A stretch of DNA of 5,061 nucleotides from Bacteroidota bacterium (GTDB lineage: Bacteria; Bacteroidota; Bacteroidia; Bacteroidales; UBA10428), in NCBI GenBank assembly GCA_024640925.1, contig JAHEEB010000408.1, positions 1 to 5,061 on the forward strand, read 5' to 3'. The notes below the pieces were generated by a model. It saw only the letters and a list, made by a program, of their open reading frames with translations. It was not told the DNA's origin and searched no databases. The stretch's first letter is position 1; every line of letters begins with the position of its first letter. The position numbers and the translations under genes are program-made. This document shows, in pieces, positions 4,217 through 5,061 of the stretch.

Positions 4217-5061
4217 ATGACAAAAAAACAAAAAATTAAAAGAATAGCAATTGCATTTGCTATTTTAATCTCACCCTTAATGCTAAGAGCATCAATAGAT
4301 GATCCTACTACACCTGATGTAACTTTAGTAACTAATGATGGAACAAATAGGCCCTATTTTCCATCAATAACAAAGCTTCCCAATGGACATCTAATAATGA
4401 CCTATTATTGGAATACTTCACATGTTAATTCTACTGGTGGAAGTATTTTAGTAAAAGAAAGTAGTGATAACGGAGCAAATTGGACATTATTAAAGACTAT
4501 AAACCATACTTCTGAAAATTTGGATTCACGTGATGCTCATGTTACTCTTTTATCTAATGGAACATTAGTTCTAAATTTCTTTACAACAAAGTTAGCAGAT
4601 ACAGATGCTCAAGTTCATCGAATTGAAACACGTGTTATTATTGGCACTTTGGATAGCAGTTATGGAATAAGCTGGTCAGATGAAATATTAGTACCTACTA
4701 ACAAGGACTACAATGCAACATCAGGAGCAATTATAGAATTAGATCGTAATGGGAATTTACTTATACCAACTTATGGAAAAATAAATGATGGGTTTTCCAG
4801 AATCACCGTTAGTGAGAGTTCGGATTGGGGTTTAACCTGGGATTCAACAGAAGTTACAATTAATACTGATGGTGTTGCTCAGGATGAGACCTCTTTGGTA
4901 AATATGGGAAATGGAACCATTTTTGCTGTTTCACGTCCGGGAACTGGCTATGATAGCACAAGAATATATAAAACTACAAATTATGGACAGGATTGGGAAC
5001 AATATGATTTAGTGACAAATTATACAATGCATGCTCCTGATATTTTAAGGCTAGATGAGCA
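4217..5061 (+). CDS. Exported sialidase-like BNR/Asp-box protein, 3' truncated by window
   Basis: The frame is open from ATG 4217 to the window end, giving 281 complete codons with no stop; an in-frame TAA at 4208 fixes the start region. Residues 1-25 form a Sec signal peptide (TKKQKIKRI then hydrophobic AIAFAILISPLML, likely cut after RA at 25). The mature part reads as a sialidase-type beta-propeller: Asp boxes SxDxGxxW at 82-89 and 201-208, and a degenerate one (TTNYGQDW) at 253-260. Blade-like LPNGHLIMTY (54-63), LLSNGTLVLNF (111-121) and VNMGNGTIFAVSR (228-240) repeat the family's Gly-hairpin followed by a strand. E224 and R240 sit where GH33 sialidases carry a catalytic Glu and an active-site Arg, but this assignment is by eye. 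It may cleave sialic acids or other glycans, or be a non-sialidase BNR glycosidase. It is probably separately transcribed, being 296 bp downstream of the previous gene. The C-terminus, possibly a sorting domain, lies outside the window. Confidence 0.82.
   Translation, partial: MTKKQKIKRIAIAFAILISPLMLRASIDDPTTPDVTLVTNDGTNRPYFPSITKLPNGHLIMTYYWNTSHVNSTGGSILVKESSDNGANWTLLKTINHTSENLDSRDAHVTLLSNGTLVLNFFTTKLADTDAQVHRIETRVIIGTLDSSYGISWSDEILVPTNKDYNATSGAIIELDRNGNLLIPTYGKINDGFSRITVSESSDWGLTWDSTEVTINTDGVAQDETSLVNMGNGTIFAVSRPGTGYDSTRIYKTTNYGQDWEQYDLVTNYTMHAPDILRLDE

Overview
The window looks like a piece of a Bacteroidota (Bacteroidetes) chromosome. The evidence is low GC (roughly one third by eye), almost exclusive use of TAA stops, no convincing Shine-Dalgarno sequences before the genes, promoter-like TAnnTTTG elements, and gene families common in that phylum. 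The genus cannot be fixed from the sequence alone. All recognised genes read on the + strand.

Layout. (1) Bases 1-220 are non-coding. They hold a short TTTGTG-rich repeat, a near-perfect 20-bp palindrome and a run of 12 T just before the first gene. (2) Bases 221-836 carry a compact two-gene module: a UPF0175-type small helix-turn-helix protein (antitoxin-like) and a DUF3368/PIN-domain protein (toxin-like), overlapping by 8 nt. (3) Bases 837-1122 are non-coding and dominated by an array of 7-bp units (CCTAnTC). On the minus strand this reads as regularly spaced GGG tracts and resembles a plant telomere repeat. (4) Bases 1123-3920 hold four tightly packed genes, probably one operon: an exported protein of unknown function, a four-helix membrane protein of unknown function, a SMI1/KNR4 (SUKH) family protein, and a membrane-anchored or secreted NAGPA-type phosphodiester glycosidase. 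The last two overlap by 20 nt. (5) Bases 3921-4216 are an AT-rich intergenic region with inverted repeats, a TAnnTTTG element and a 40-bp-spaced direct repeat. (6) From 4217 to the window edge runs the 5' part of an exported sialidase-like (BNR/Asp-box) beta-propeller protein, open to the end.

How the genes may work together. The first pair is a self-contained type II toxin-antitoxin-like module. The four-gene cluster mixes envelope proteins with a cytoplasmic SUKH protein. The NAGPA-type enzyme and the downstream sialidase-like protein both suggest work on glycans outside the cytoplasm, but they are separated by about 300 bp with its own promoter-like signals, so a shared pathway is inference. 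Nothing here is clearly a new defence or mobile system. The telomere-like heptamer array and the unassigned membrane/secreted pair joined to SUKH and NAGPA genes are the parts most worth a second look.
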